Below are positions 31,565 to 42,241 of a stretch of 64,000 nucleotides of DNA, in pieces. Positions within the stretch are counted from its first letter, which is position 1. Each line of letters opens with the position of its first letter. The notes under the pieces were generated by a model, which did not search any database, was not told where the DNA came from, and saw nothing but the letters and a program-made list of their open reading frames with translations. The translations under genes and the position numbers were made by a program. Source of the stretch: Linnemannia hyalina (lineage: Eukaryota > Mortierellomycota > Mortierellomycetes > Mortierellales > Mortierellaceae); contig JAHRHY010000006.1 in NCBI GenBank assembly GCA_019671135.1, positions 2,535,277 to 2,599,276 of the forward strand. The letters run 5' to 3'.

Positions 31565-32005
31565 ATATCCCGGATTGAGATGCTTGAACAACCCTTCGAA
31601 AATGGGGGACTGGAGGGCCTGAAAGCTGATCCCGAGTCTTGCCACCAATGACAAGAGATAGTTGACGAATACCTTTTGTTCATCCGCCGTCGGTTGTTGA
31701 AAGGTTCTCATGACATCTTCCCGAATGCCTTCGAAACCTCCATTAAGAGATAGTCCTCCAAGATTGGTCTCTCGCTGGACAAAGGCTGCCAAATTCCTCT
31801 TCTGAACCATCTCCTGCGTCGCTCGAAAGTCATCCAACGCTCGGCGGATCTCGGCATGGCACTTGTCAATGTGAGCCTCGCGTGTGCCAGGCCCCCCCCC
31901 CCCCCCCCCATAGGAGAGATTATGTCCGCAGATGGTTTCGATCTCTTCCTTTCCTGTAGCTGCTTCCTTCACTATGACCACCTTGACTTGACACACAACC
32001 TCCTT
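31565..32005 (-). pseudogene. Fragment of an unidentified host gene
   Basis: Minus-strand frame from about 31996 to 31567 with a helical, charged composition (RRALDDFRATQEMVQKRNLA; ADEQKVFVNYLLSLVARLG). Split by a run of about 16 C (G on the coding strand) at 31893-31909. No start or end, and bounded by an LTR and the 495-bp unit. I do not recognise it. Confidence 0.35.
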
Positions 32006-32500
32006 GGAGGCCTTTCAAGTCCAAGTTATCATATGGTGTTTGTTACATCTCTGTAGATCTCGACAATATCCATAGCGACTATGGGATGAGAATGTATATA
32101 TGATACCAAGCATATAAGACAACCATTGTAACATTTTTTGTTTAACTATCCTACTAAACACCAACCTATTCTCCAAACAACAAAGTCTTCTTATTTTTCG
32201 CACACCAAACTCTTGAATATGTCCATCTACTATTAACCTGTAACCCTCACTGCAAGATTCGACAGAGTAGTTCTTGTATGTGATCATCTAAAGCACTTGT
32301 ATTCTCAACTGTATCTTTGTCGTGAAATACAGGGGAGAGATTACATTTTAAAAATTCTTGTGCTGTCTATTGCTATTTTATTCTGTGTTCTGTTGCCCAC
32401 TATGAAGAGATATGCCAGTTATGGAAGTCAACACTCCGTTCCTTGGACTTTGGATATTTTTTATATGCCTTTTTATATCCTCTGCACATGAAGGGGCCGC
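32006..32500 (+). repeat. 495-bp unit, copy A
   Basis: Runs from GGAGGCCTTTCAAG to AAGGGGCCGC. The same 495-bp length and both ends recur at 36768-37262 (same orientation), 41747-42241 and 47069-47563 (reversed). It holds a 90-codon frame on the minus strand (MITYKNYSVES ... HHMITWT, 32287-32015) that stays open in all four copies with a few amino-acid changes. Directly followed by the transposase module. Confidence 0.9.
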
Positions 32501-32661
32501 TACCGAATAAAATATAAAAATATATTTGTATTCTCAACTATGTGCTTGCTGTATGATAGATACCATCCTACATGCTGTTGTGTATACAGTTAAGTATAAG
32601 CCTTTTTAAAAAATTGTTATTGTTGGTTAACGTCATGACAATCCAATACATAAATATTATT

Positions 32662-33951
32662 ATGGATCTAACAAAACACTTCCAACAACTGCTTGATGAC
32701 CATTGGACTTTCCTCAACGCTGGATGGCCAACAATTACACCACGTAATAATCATCGTACTGTAAGCAAGGAAATTGGGTATATGCCAGAAATAAAAGAAA
32801 CCCTAAATCGACGCCTTGGTCCTATTCCAGTGTACTTCTTTCTTGTTGACATCTGGCCAAAGGTTAAGTATCCTGGTCCATACAAAGAAGTGGAGAAAGG
32901 TCTTTTAATGCTCTATCATCTTGTCAAAGGACTGTCTATGGAAGCAATGGAACCACACATGCCAAAAAGTAGTTTTCATGCAATGCACTCTGTGTTTTAT
33001 AAGAAAGAATATACTTTGCACAATAAGTACATCACCAACTGTATTGCAACAATGTTCTCCACAATTAAAATACGCCTATTGTCTGCAAAGGAAAAGAATC
33101 CTCCATTATTTAAGCATGTTACATTGCATCTTGATGGTCATGATACAAGAGCAACATACAAAGGTGAGAGTAGTGCTGATATGTACTCTTACAAGCTGAA
33201 AAAGTCAGGATTACGCACACAGGTAGCAATGGATTGTAATGGCATGGCTTTATTTGTCTCCAAATCTGCATCTTGCAAGAACAATGCTGATGGAACAATG
33301 CTGCTAACGATGAAGTTGGACAAGAGAGTGCATGAGATGGATTGCATTGCTCTCGATGGAGGGTATCCACAGTTCTTAAGGAGGCTTATAGATGAGTCTG
33401 ATACTCTTAAAGTCCAAAATTTCGCTCATCCATACCGTAAACAGAAGAACAAGGAACTTACACAGGAAGAAGCGTTATACAATACCACCTTTGGTAGTTT
33501 CCGCTCGCAGATGGAATCTCTGTTTGCAGACCTTGGTTCCACATTTGAGAAACACAACAACCGTACTCCTGTGTTGGTGGATAAGAAACAAACATATAAT
33601 TTGCAGTTGAAGTTATCTTTGTTACTCTTAAACATGAAAAAGATGGTTGCTTTGTTGAAGATTTCTGCAGAACCAATTCATACAGCATGGCTTCGCGAAG
33701 GATTCGAGTATCGGACGACAGAGAACGACGTTGAGCAACCAATGGGATATGTTGATGTTGGTGCGCTAGTGGAGGATGGAAATACAATGGCACAACTCCA
33801 GAACAAATTTCTTGGTATTAATCTTTATGGTGATGTTGATGTTAATGTTGATGAGGACACACCAATGGATCAAGCAGTAATAATGCAACCCGGTCTTTCC
33901 ATTGAGCTTAGAGGTACGAAGCGACAAATGGATGTTAATGGTAATCTGTAG
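32662..33951 (+). CDS. DDE transposase, Harbinger/DDE_Tnp_4-like, copy 1
   Basis: 429 residues from ATG 32662 (MDLTKHFQQLL), chosen because the third paralogue starts at the matching Met. Likely catalytic residues: Asp158 in LHLDGHD, Asp232 in CIALDGGYP, and Glu285 in FGSFRSQMESLFADLG, the spacing and context of the DDE_Tnp_4/Harbinger superfamily (xGDxGYP and ExxFG blocks). No introns, and AT-rich codon use unlike the CRN genes. A diverged copy of the family is at 49008-50267, and a nearly identical one at 45651-46907. I recall similar DDE proteins in Rhizophagus, unverified. Probably mobilises the GAGGCC-ended elements around it. Confidence 0.75.
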   Translation: MDLTKHFQQLLDDHWTFLNAGWPTITPRNNHRTVSKEIGYMPEIKETLNRRLGPIPVYFFLVDIWPKVKYPGPYKEVEKGLLMLYHLVKGLSMEAMEPHMPKSSFHAMHSVFYKKEYTLHNKYITNCIATMFSTIKIRLLSAKEKNPPLFKHVTLHLDGHDTRATYKGESSADMYSYKLKKSGLRTQVAMDCNGMALFVSKSASCKNNADGTMLLTMKLDKRVHEMDCIALDGGYPQFLRRLIDESDTLKVQNFAHPYRKQKNKELTQEEALYNTTFGSFRSQMESLFADLGSTFEKHNNRTPVLVDKKQTYNLQLKLSLLLLNMKKMVALLKISAEPIHTAWLREGFEYRTTENDVEQPMGYVDVGALVEDGNTMAQLQNKFLGINLYGDVDVNVDEDTPMDQAVIMQPGLSIELRGTKRQMDVNGNL

Positions 33952-34625
33952 ACTTATTGCAGGTTTTTAAAAGAATAGTCACACATAGCCTATTTAGTCA
34001 GCGTTGAGATACGGTATTAACTGCCTAGACGCTAATATGCACCGGTATCTATTATTAAAAGTCAAGGTATTATTGTAGTAGATCGGATGCTATTCTATGC
34101 TATTCTACAACATTCCTTTTTATTTAACAAAGAGGATAAACACATGTACAAACCTACGTCATAAAAGAATACATAAACACATGTACAAACCTACGTCATA
34201 AAAGAATACTACATTCTTAACCATTTTTACACCCCGTCTTTAACGCCAAGCAGTCTTAATAAGCAAGATCTACGTCATACGAGGAACACTACATTATTAA
34301 CCACTTAGATGCCTTTTTAAAACTCTTTTGTTACTAAGCGCCAAGCAGTGTTAATAAGCAAGCGCTATTAATATCCAATGTGGCAGTGTCCCATGAATTA
34401 GTATAAATAAAGGACTCCACTTCCCTCTTGCTTAATCTTTATCTTATCTAGTAACCAACCAACCATTATCCATATCTATACAACCATCCATACCTATACA
34501 ACCATCTTTTATTGCAATTCTTTATATCAGTGTACTAAGCAGCTGCAATCTACCACACATAAACTGAAAAGTCATTCACACCCACCATATCACAAGTACA
34601 ATCTATATCGTTCATATCCAAAAAC
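33952..34625 (+). other. Intergenic, AT-rich, with a short tandem duplication
   Basis: AAACACATGTACAAACC with TACGTCATAAAAGAATAC is present twice in tandem (about 34138-34210). TTTTTAAAA-type motifs lie at 33964 and 34312. A TATA-like AGTATAAATAAAGG at about 34400 and an A/C-rich leader (repeated ACCATCCATACC-type words) precede the next gene. Confidence 0.5.
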
Positions 34626-36644
34626 ATGCAGTACGTTCAGCTTACAATCGAGCTCATCACCAAGGCCTTCGAGACATTTTCTTCTAAGAAGGGAGTGGAG
34701 TTTACCAAGAAAGATGCAAATAAGATCTTTAAGGCGCTTGATGGGGATAAGGAAGTAGAGAGATACTACTTTTGTGGAGCAAAGTGCGTCAAGTCCAAGC
34801 GTAAATGCATGAAGGAAGTTGACGATGAAGGCATGCATTGTTATGTCCACGATCCTGCGCGCAAGTGTCAAGGCACAACCATTAAGGGCGCTAATTGTGG
34901 TAGTGTAGCCAAAATTGGTAAAACATACTGTGGGCGTCATCAAGATCAAGATAGAGGTCATATAAAACGTGGTAACAAGAATGCACCTGTCGTTACGCGT
35001 CCCAAGTCTTCCAAGGCTTTAAAGAAGACACATACTTCTAAGTTTGTATCATCTGATGACGATATGACTTCCGAGGATGAAGAGCCGTCCGACGATGATG
35101 ATGAAGAAGATAAAATTGCCGTCTCCTTTCCGTTGAGTCCAAAGGTAGTTGACATAACGTCCAAGAAAAATGTACCACTCGCTAATACAGGCATATGGAT
35201 GCGTTATGCAACTAATCCAGCTTTTCTGTATGCAAAGAACTTTACTGTAAATGGCAAGTACATTATTAAGCTGAAGGAAAAGGATCTCTACATTGTATTG
35301 TGTCCACCTGAGCTCATGGGCAAAAATCTTCCTGTACCGGAAATATCTGAAAAAGAGGCACGTATATTACAAAAGATGGGACTCCAAGAGGCAACTCCTG
35401 CAGATGTAGAAAAAATAGAAGAGTCTTCTGCTGATGATAAGAAGAAGACTCTTCGAAAGAAAAGGCCTTCAAAGATGCCCAAAAATGCAGAGCCATCTTC
35501 TAATGTAGACGTTTCTAAGGATGGAAAAGATGAACATACATTTGCACTGGCCACAACGGTGCATAACATTAGATCAGAGAAAGACATAGCACGTGCGAAG
35601 GACAGAGGATGGATGATTCATCCTAATAACGACATGCTTGAGTATGCAACTAAGTTTACGATGAATGGCAAGTACATTGTCAGGCTATCTGGAAAGAATA
35701 CATACGTTGGCCTGTTTACGCTTGATGCTCTGCGCGGTGTCGGTGATGTTCCAGAGTTGGATATCTTGGAACGCTCCATGCTTAGCAAGATGAAACTTCA
35801 ACCATTGTCTGATGAAGAGAGAAAGACGCTTTTCAACGAGGAGATCGAAGTAGAAGAAGAAGTACCAGTAGAAGGACCAACAGATAAATCCAAGGTGATA
35901 TGGAAAAAACTTAACAAGTACTTGGAATATTCCGAGAATGTACTTGTAAATGGAATGCACATTCTCAAGATGCGCAAAAAAGACACTGTAATCGGCTTGA
36001 TGACTGATGACCATATTGCTGCAGAGAATGTAGAGTGTCATTCTCTTAGCCAGAAGGAAAAAGAGAAGTTGTTTGCTATGGGATTTAAACCGCATGAGCA
36101 TAAGCAAAGCTTGCCACAGAAAGATGAGAGCACATGTGAGGATGATAAAGATGCTGAGGGCGATAAAGATGCTGAGGATGACAAAGATGCGGTGGGTGAT
36201 AAAGATGCTGAAGATGACAAAGATGCTGAGGGTGATAACGATGCTGAGGATGACAAAGATGCTGAGGGTGATAACGATGCTGAAGATGATAAAGATGCTG
36301 AGGATGATAAAGATGCTGAGGATGTTATGTGGAAAAGGTACCCTAAAGATAAAAGCTCCTCGGGTATAATCGTCATAGATAAAGACGAAATTAAATGGAC
36401 AACATGTTCGTTTGACAACAAGCATGAATATGCAACCAACTACCTTTTCGACGGATGTCATCTGCTCAAGAGGTACGAAGAGGACATTATTGTTGGACTG
36501 CTGTATAAGATACCTGCAAACGGTGACAGTAACTATAGTCGAGACAAATTTACCAACAACAAACAAAAGCAGAAGTTAATTGCCATGGGGTTCACGATCG
36601 AGGAATTGCCTAAATTGTACTCTACAGATGTAAAGTTTTGGTAG
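34626..36644 (+). CDS. Zinc-motif protein with four tandem about 65-residue domains, copy 1
   Basis: 672 residues, no intron, function unknown. N-terminus (1-110): a small helical region, then a Cys/His cluster YFCGAKC, KRKCMKE, MHCYVHDPARKCQ, ANCGS, TYCGRHQ, of the kind C..T..G..C...YC..H seen in various eukaryotic and large-DNA-virus proteins. Then four repeats of a domain with the pattern W...EYA.NF..NGKYI.KL..KD.Y.GL and a closing helix ending in MGL/MGF (for instance MRYATNPAFLYAKNF, MLEYATKFTMNGKYI, YLEYSENVLVNGMHI, HEYATNYLFDGCHLL). An acidic DAEDDK repeat separates repeats 3 and 4. Lys-rich and Asp/Glu-rich linkers suggest a nuclear or DNA-associated role, as inference only. It shares its module with the transposase. 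Confidence 0.7.
   Translation: MQYVQLTIELITKAFETFSSKKGVEFTKKDANKIFKALDGDKEVERYYFCGAKCVKSKRKCMKEVDDEGMHCYVHDPARKCQGTTIKGANCGSVAKIGKTYCGRHQDQDRGHIKRGNKNAPVVTRPKSSKALKKTHTSKFVSSDDDMTSEDEEPSDDDDEEDKIAVSFPLSPKVVDITSKKNVPLANTGIWMRYATNPAFLYAKNFTVNGKYIIKLKEKDLYIVLCPPELMGKNLPVPEISEKEARILQKMGLQEATPADVEKIEESSADDKKKTLRKKRPSKMPKNAEPSSNVDVSKDGKDEHTFALATTVHNIRSEKDIARAKDRGWMIHPNNDMLEYATKFTMNGKYIVRLSGKNTYVGLFTLDALRGVGDVPELDILERSMLSKMKLQPLSDEERKTLFNEEIEVEEEVPVEGPTDKSKVIWKKLNKYLEYSENVLVNGMHILKMRKKDTVIGLMTDDHIAAENVECHSLSQKEKEKLFAMGFKPHEHKQSLPQKDESTCEDDKDAEGDKDAEDDKDAVGDKDAEDDKDAEGDNDAEDDKDAEGDNDAEDDKDAEDDKDAEDVMWKRYPKDKSSSGIIVIDKDEIKWTTCSFDNKHEYATNYLFDGCHLLKRYEEDIIVGLLYKIPANGDSNYSRDKFTNNKQKQKLIAMGFTIEELPKLYSTDVKFW
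36141..36323 (+). repeat. Coding 18-bp tandem repeat (DAEDDK/DAEGDK/DAEGDN)
   Basis: About ten imperfect units of GATGCTGAGGATGATAAA inside the zinc-motif gene. Absent from the second copy of the gene (42715-44976), which instead has different acidic and EKVDDEVQES repeats. Confidence 0.85.
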
Positions 36645-36767
36645 TTGTTGAGACAGATGAAGAGTAGATATTTTAAAAACTATCCAATTGTCAACAGTTG
36701 GCATTTGTGGTTGTATATATAGCATGAACTTTTAAAAAATGTAACATGTCTTCGACACTTCCACCTA

Positions 36768-37262
36768 GGAGGCCTTTCAAGTCCAAGTTATCATATGGTG
36801 TTTGTTACATCTCTGTAGATCTCGACAATATCCATAGCGACTATGGGATGAGAATGTATATATGATACCAAGCATATAAGACAACCATTGTAACATTTTT
36901 TGTTTAACTATCCTACTAAACACCAACCTATTCTCCAAACAACAAAGTCTTCTTATTTTTCGCACACCAAACTCTTGAATATGTCCATCTACTATTAACC
37001 TGTAACCCTCACTGCAAGATTCGACAGAGTAGTTCTTGTATGTGATCATCTAAAGCACTTGTATTCTCAACTGTATCTTTGTCGTGAAATACAGGGGAGA
37101 GATTACATTTTAAAAATTCTTGTGCTGTCTATTGCTATTTTATTCTGTGTTCTGTTGCCCACTATGAAGAGATATGCCAGTTATGGAAGTCAACACTCCG
37201 TTCCTTGGACTTTGGATATTTTTTATATGCCTTTTTATATCCTCTGCACATGAAGGGGCCGC
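36768..37262 (+). repeat. 495-bp unit, copy B
   Basis: Same sequence as copy A by eye. Preceded by CACCTA and followed directly by reversed Gypsy DNA. Serves as left terminal repeat of the 36769-42240 element. Confidence 0.9.
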
Positions 37263-38657
37263 AATGGCATCGTGCTTTCAGGCGGTCATAGGTAACTTGA
37301 CGACAAAATCCATGGTAACGGTATCCCAGCGCTGCTCAGGAACTTCCAAGGGATGGAGCAGACCGGCAGGAAGGCGACGAACAGCCTTGTTTCGCTGGCA
37401 GCTTGAGCAAGAAGCCACGTAGTTACGGACATCAACAGACATCTTGGGCCAGTAGGCCAGGCGGCGTAAGGTAGTGTACGTTTTATCGAACCCCAGGTGG
37501 CCAGCAATGGCAGCATCATGAACATCATGAAGAAGAAGAAGGCGTAGGTCAGAGAACTTTGGTATGCAGAGTAGGGTATCACCATGCCGCTCAACATACA
37601 ATAAGCCATTATACAATGAGTAAAGGGATGGTGACTTGCCTCGGAGGCAGCTTTGATAGATAGGGCCAAGACGAGGATCGTTTTGATACCCTTCGATCAG
37701 GCGCTGCCTCAAACCTGTGTCCGCTTGAAGGTCAAGTGCATTGACTGAGAGGGGTGGGGGGTTTGGTACGCGGTGGTCCGGACGCCGAGAGAGGGCATCA
37801 GGAACGACATTGTCAGCGCCACGCTTGAACTTGAAATCAAAGTCATACTCTTGTAGAAGCTCCATCCAACGTGCTTGTCTTCGAGTGAGCTTGGGTTGCG
37901 TGGGGAAATGACGGAGCGTATCATGATCGGTATACACAATAAAATGGGAGCCGTCAAGGTAATACCGCCAGGTCTTGAGTGCGTGGACCACAGCGAGGAG
38001 CTCTTGCTCATGAGTTGGGTAATTCCGTTCTGCAGAATTCATCTTTCGCGAGGTGAAGGCCACGGGTCGTGCAAACCCATCAGCGTCTATCTGGAAGTGG
38101 ACCGCGCCAACAGCATAACCCGATGCATCGGTCTCGACGATCGAGGGTAGGTCTGGGTCAAAGATGCGTAATACTGGGGCAGAGCTGATGGCATCCTTGA
38201 GTGCACGAAAAGCGGACTCGGTGGCATCATCCCAGACAAACTGGCGACCTTCACCTAGTAGAGACGTGAGGGGAAGAGCGATGTCAGCAAAATTGTGGAT
38301 ATACTGCTGGTAGAACTGAGCTAACCCAATGAACTGTTGAACGTCCTTTTGTTTTGTTGGGCGAGGCCACTCTCGAATGGCGCGAACAAGACCGGCATTG
38401 GTGTGTAAACCATCCTTGGTAATGACATGACCGAGGAACTCAGTCTCTTCTTGCATAAAGGAGCACTTGCTCAACTTTGCATAGAGACCGTACTGGCGGA
38501 GGAGAGAGAGAACACTACGAATATGACGGAGATGTTCGGCCTTGGTCTTGGAGTATATCAGAATATCGTCAAGATAGACGACCACCCACTTGTCAAGGAC
38601 GGGATCAAGGACCTTGAGCATTATGTTGGAGAAGGAGGCTGGGGCGTTGGTGAGGCC
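37263..38657 (-). pseudogene. G3-type Gypsy pol fragment (RT, RNase H, integrase zinc finger)
   Basis: Minus-strand frame from TNAPASFSNIMLKVLDPVLD through the RT active site YLDDILIYS, the RNase H domain (VETDASGYAVGAVHF, ELLAVVHALKTWRYYLDGSH, VYTDHDTLRHFP) and the integrase HHCC finger (HDVHDAAIAGHLGF, CSSCQRNKA) to TMDFVVKLP. It is open throughout but lacks both ends: 5' cut by the G4 LTR, 3' by unit B. Closely related to G2/G3. One RNase H-like tether reads HDT where G2 has HAT. Confidence 0.9.
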
Positions 38658-39248
38658 TGTCGCATATTTGCCTGTCTCGGGGGTGTCAGCTAATGTAATT
38701 AGGCTAGAGACAGTAATTTAGTCATATGACCAGACACCGACATAAATGGAGGTGTCTGGGCTGTTAACAAAGATCCCTCTCTTGTCTTATCAATTCGATT
38801 GTGCGTGACTAGCGTAAAAATTTTCATTTTTTTTGATAAATACAACACGGATCGGGATCAGAATCCGTCCAACGATTGACAGGATCCATCCACTCATTTA
38901 TTTATTCATTCAACCCATTACGAGGAACACTCCATCAATCTACAGGAGCGATTCAGGACGTAACGGGAGCATTTACGGATCATTACAGAACAGGACCTTT
39001 ACTGTCAGGATTTTTCTCTATTTTCAGGATAATCCAACAAGGACAGGATCCTTTTCTTTTATTTGTGGTCATTTCGTGCGTGTATCTGGTCACTAGTGAC
39101 AAGGTTACAGCAGAGACTGATCATTAATACGAAGTGTAACAGGCGGTTACTTTCGTTGTTATTATTTGGTTACTATTCTACCTTTTTGTGTTGGAGCTTT
39201 CAAGTGCGATCATACATCTGTGTGGTCATTTGAGGTCTTCATATAACA
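38658..39248 (+). repeat. 5' LTR of Gypsy family G4 (591 bp)
   Basis: TGTCGCATATTTGCC to TATAACA, with TGT...ACA ends, followed after one base by GGTAGCAGAG, resembling a tRNA-Met type primer site. The first 165 bp recur at 63586-63750 next to the telomere with about one change. Inserted in the pol fragment on its left. Confidence 0.75.
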
Positions 39249-39588
39249 CGGTAGCAGAGATTCATTAGAAAACTCACCGTTAGTTTTGATCAAGGACATT
39301 CTTGTTCAAATAAACGCGGGATTCGTCTTTGTTGGCATTTTGGTGTGCCCTCATCCGAATTCATTTGCATCAGAAAACTTTTAGTTTTTTTCTGGGTGTT
39401 GTTTTTTATTTTTATTTTGAATCAAGTGGATCACTGAGCAAAAAGTACTGGAAGTTGACGTTAGTAGTAACAGTATTATTTTTTCTGGGGTGCAGTCTGG
39501 TTGATCATCAGTTTTCAAAAGCTCATTTCGTTTTCTGTTTATTCTGTTTGTCTGTTTGTTTTCTTTTCCTTTAATTGGGTCATAGAGA

Positions 39589-41746
39589 ATGGCAGCGAAT
39601 ACGGCAAAGAAGAACGAGGACGTTGGCAATAAGGTTGTTGGTGCGTTAGATGCACTTACCTTGACGTCGGGACGAGATGAGGGAGCAGGCATGGACGTTG
39701 ATGTTGACATGCAGGAGACTGTTGACTCTGACTTTATGGATGCCCATGCAGCCAGAGGAAAGATGAAGGAGTATTCGATGCAACTGGCGACGTTGACGAG
39801 ACAGAAGATGCAGTTAGCCGCGCGCATCCAAGGGTTGAGCCAAGAGGAGGGCGACCAGGAGCGACCAAAGTTGGCGGAACTAACACGTCAGATCGCTGAG
39901 GCCAAGACCGCGATGAACGAGTGGAATGTCATGCTGGATGACCTAGAGAGTGCTGAGAGGTCCATGGGGAGGACGGCATTCTCTAGTGTTGTGACCAGAG
40001 AGGAGAATGAGGAGTTGGGGGTTAAGAAGGGTGGAAAGATTGACGAGATCAAGTTGTCGAATGAGTTTCCGCGTTACCATCGGTTGGTCGAGGCTCATCT
40101 GCTTCCTGTTCTTGACATCAAGATCCATGGTCCCTTGATTACCAACGTCCGAGAGTTCCTGTACGAATTCCATAGAATAGGAGTAACAAAGTTCACGACG
40201 GGCGGGTTCGATGAGAGATGTTCAAGGTTGTTGTGCTTGGCGAATATGGATCGCAAAGCGTCTGATGCCATGAATGCAGTCTTGAGTCGTGACCCTGAAG
40301 GAAAGTGGCCGTGGGCGAGATGCGAGAAAGTGTTTGTGGAGAGTGCTATGACGCAGACTGAGAGAACAGATGAGGTTGAGAAGGTGATCAAGATGGGATT
40401 AGAACGAGGTGAATCGTACAAGCAGTACTACCATCGGATGAAGAGGTTGATGGATGTGTACCAAGTCAAGGACTTACCCAAGTTCGCTGATTTGTTATTC
40501 TTGCTGCAGAGAGCGGTCGACCCGAGCGTTCTTACGATGATCTTGTTGCAGAAGCGCATTGCAGTCCTTGAGGGGATGCTGGGTGTGGCACCTGATGAAA
40601 CAACCTTCGAGTCTTATATGGACAGTTTGCAGCATATGCAGGGACCCGCAGACAGTGATGAGTGGGCACCGGTTATTTTGGAGAGGAGACGATTGACCGG
40701 GGCTGCAGATAACGAAGCAGCGAGGCAGGCCCAGAGTTTAAAGGATAAGCTCATCAACCAGCAGAAGAGGGCAGCGGCAGCAGCAACGCTTGCGACGACA
40801 AGTGGAACGCGTGTCGGGGGGACTACTGGTGGTAGCATCAACCAAGTTCCTACAGCGGGTGACAGTTCGGTCCAGAAGGGGAATGCTGGATTCGGCGGTC
40901 AACGTGGCGCCTTCGGTAATGGTAGTGGTTCTGGTGCGCCTAGAGGTCGAGGAGGTAGTCATGGTCGTGGAGGTTACAAGAGGAACTTCAACCGTGGACA
41001 CCATCCTTATCCTGGCAGAGGAAACAGCAATGGTAAGCTAAACCACACTGTTGAGTATGATGATGCATCTGAAGAAAAAGTTGAAGTAGATGGTGGTGAG
41101 ATGTCTGTTGTCGACCAAGATGTCGTTGAGATGAGTAACGAAAATGGTGACGTCACCGAAGTCGAACATGACCGCATGACTAACGACGCGTCTTTCATTC
41201 TGCATTCCAAACAGGTGGAAACAAGCAGTGAGATGCAACAAACTGATGTACATGAACTGGAGGAGCAGTCGCACAGTTTAACAGAAGTAGTCATAGTGAA
41301 TGAAACAACAACTGACGAGAAGAATGTCAGTGACATCAACCCACGGAGTGAAACAGTGAAGAAGAGAAAGAAGAAAAAGAAGAATGCAAAGGGTATTGCG
41401 AAAATCGAATTGAAGAGCAAACTGCGTGGTGAATCCGGTTTGGGTATGAGAGTTCATGTAGGTCCATTGCCGATGCATCCTCTCGACGGGGGGGAAGGTA
41501 GCGGTGATGCTAAAGTGGCTGTCGACCAAGCAAAGGTGAAGTATGGAGCTATGGGCATTGTTAAAGAAGGAAGAGATAATGCACCGGCCGAGTACAACAT
41601 CGAGGATGTAGTAGACGACGAGTACCTAAGGGCCTTCGAAAGATTTTCAATTAGTGATAACCCAGTGTCAGACGCATGTGATGGTTACCCATTATTCTCC
41701 TTTGGAGAGAAGGACTTTGAGTTAGTACACAAGCACTATGGTTCAA
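39589..41746 (+). CDS. G4 gag-like protein, 3'-truncated
   Basis: From ATG 39589 (MAANTAKKNEDVGNK) an uninterrupted frame with a coiled-coil (MQLATLTRQKMQLAARIQGL), a retrotransposon gag core (FYEFHRIGVTKFTTGGFDER, VFVESAMTQTERTDEVEKV, ESYKQYYHRMKRLM), then an Arg/Gly-rich RNA-binding-like tail (GAPRGRGGSHGRGGYKR), and a region that may lead to protease. No CCHC zinc knuckle. Coding runs into unit C, which adds a foreign tail up to 41832, so the natural end is lost. Different family from G1-G3. Confidence 0.75.
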
Positions 41747-42241
41747 GCGGCCCCTTCATGTGCAGAGGATATAAAAAGGCATATAAAAAATATCCAAAGC
41801 CCAAGGAACGGAGTGTTTACTTCCATAACTGACATATCTCTTCATAGTGGGCAACAGAACACAGAATAAAATAGCAATAGACAGCACATGTTTTTTTAAA
41901 ATGTAATCTCTCCCCTGTATTTCGCCCCAAAGATACAGTTGAGAGTACAAGTGCTTTAGATGATGACATACAAGAACTACTCTGGCGAATCTTGCAGTGA
42001 GGGTTACAGGTTAATAGTAGATGGACATATTCAAGAGTGTGGTGTGCGAAAAATAAGAAGACTTTGTTGTTTGGAGAATAGGTTGGTGTTTAGTAGGATA
42101 GTTAAACAAAAAATGTTACAATGGTTGTCTTATATGCTTGGTATCATATATACATTCTCATCCCATAGTCGCTATGGATATTGTCGAGATCTACAGAGAT
42201 GTAACAAACACCATATGATAACTTGGACGTGAAAGGCCTCC
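41747..42241 (-). repeat. 495-bp unit, copy C
   Basis: Reverse orientation, GCGGCCCCTTCATG to GAAAGGCCTCC. Carries the conserved 90-codon frame on the plus strand (41960-42232). Right terminal repeat of the 5.5-kb element, followed by TAGGTG. Confidence 0.9.

Larger units (their letters stand above)
36769..42240. mobile_element. 5.5-kb element with 495-bp terminal inverted repeats in a CTAG duplication
   Basis: Units B and C are in inverted orientation. Taking the ends as GAGGCC...GGCCTC, CTAG precedes (36765-36768) and follows (42241-42244) the element, giving a 4-bp target duplication. The interior holds no transposase, only a reversed G3-type pol fragment and a G4 LTR plus gag, both cut at the ends of the units. 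It is therefore a nonautonomous element that has captured or been assembled around retrotransposon DNA, probably moved by the neighbouring transposases. Confidence 0.65.

Noticed and set aside
31856..32056. Plus-strand frame over the poly-C run
   Set aside because: Simple-sequence artefact. The minus-strand frame is the more protein-like one.
32006..32500. 495-bp unit as a retrotransposon LTR
   Set aside because: No TG...CA ends, no primer site or polypurine tract next to it, and it occurs in inverted pairs with a CTAG duplication.
34626..36644. Assigning the zinc-motif protein to a named large-DNA-virus family
   Set aside because: The Cys/His pattern is generic and I could not match the tandem domains to any family from memory.
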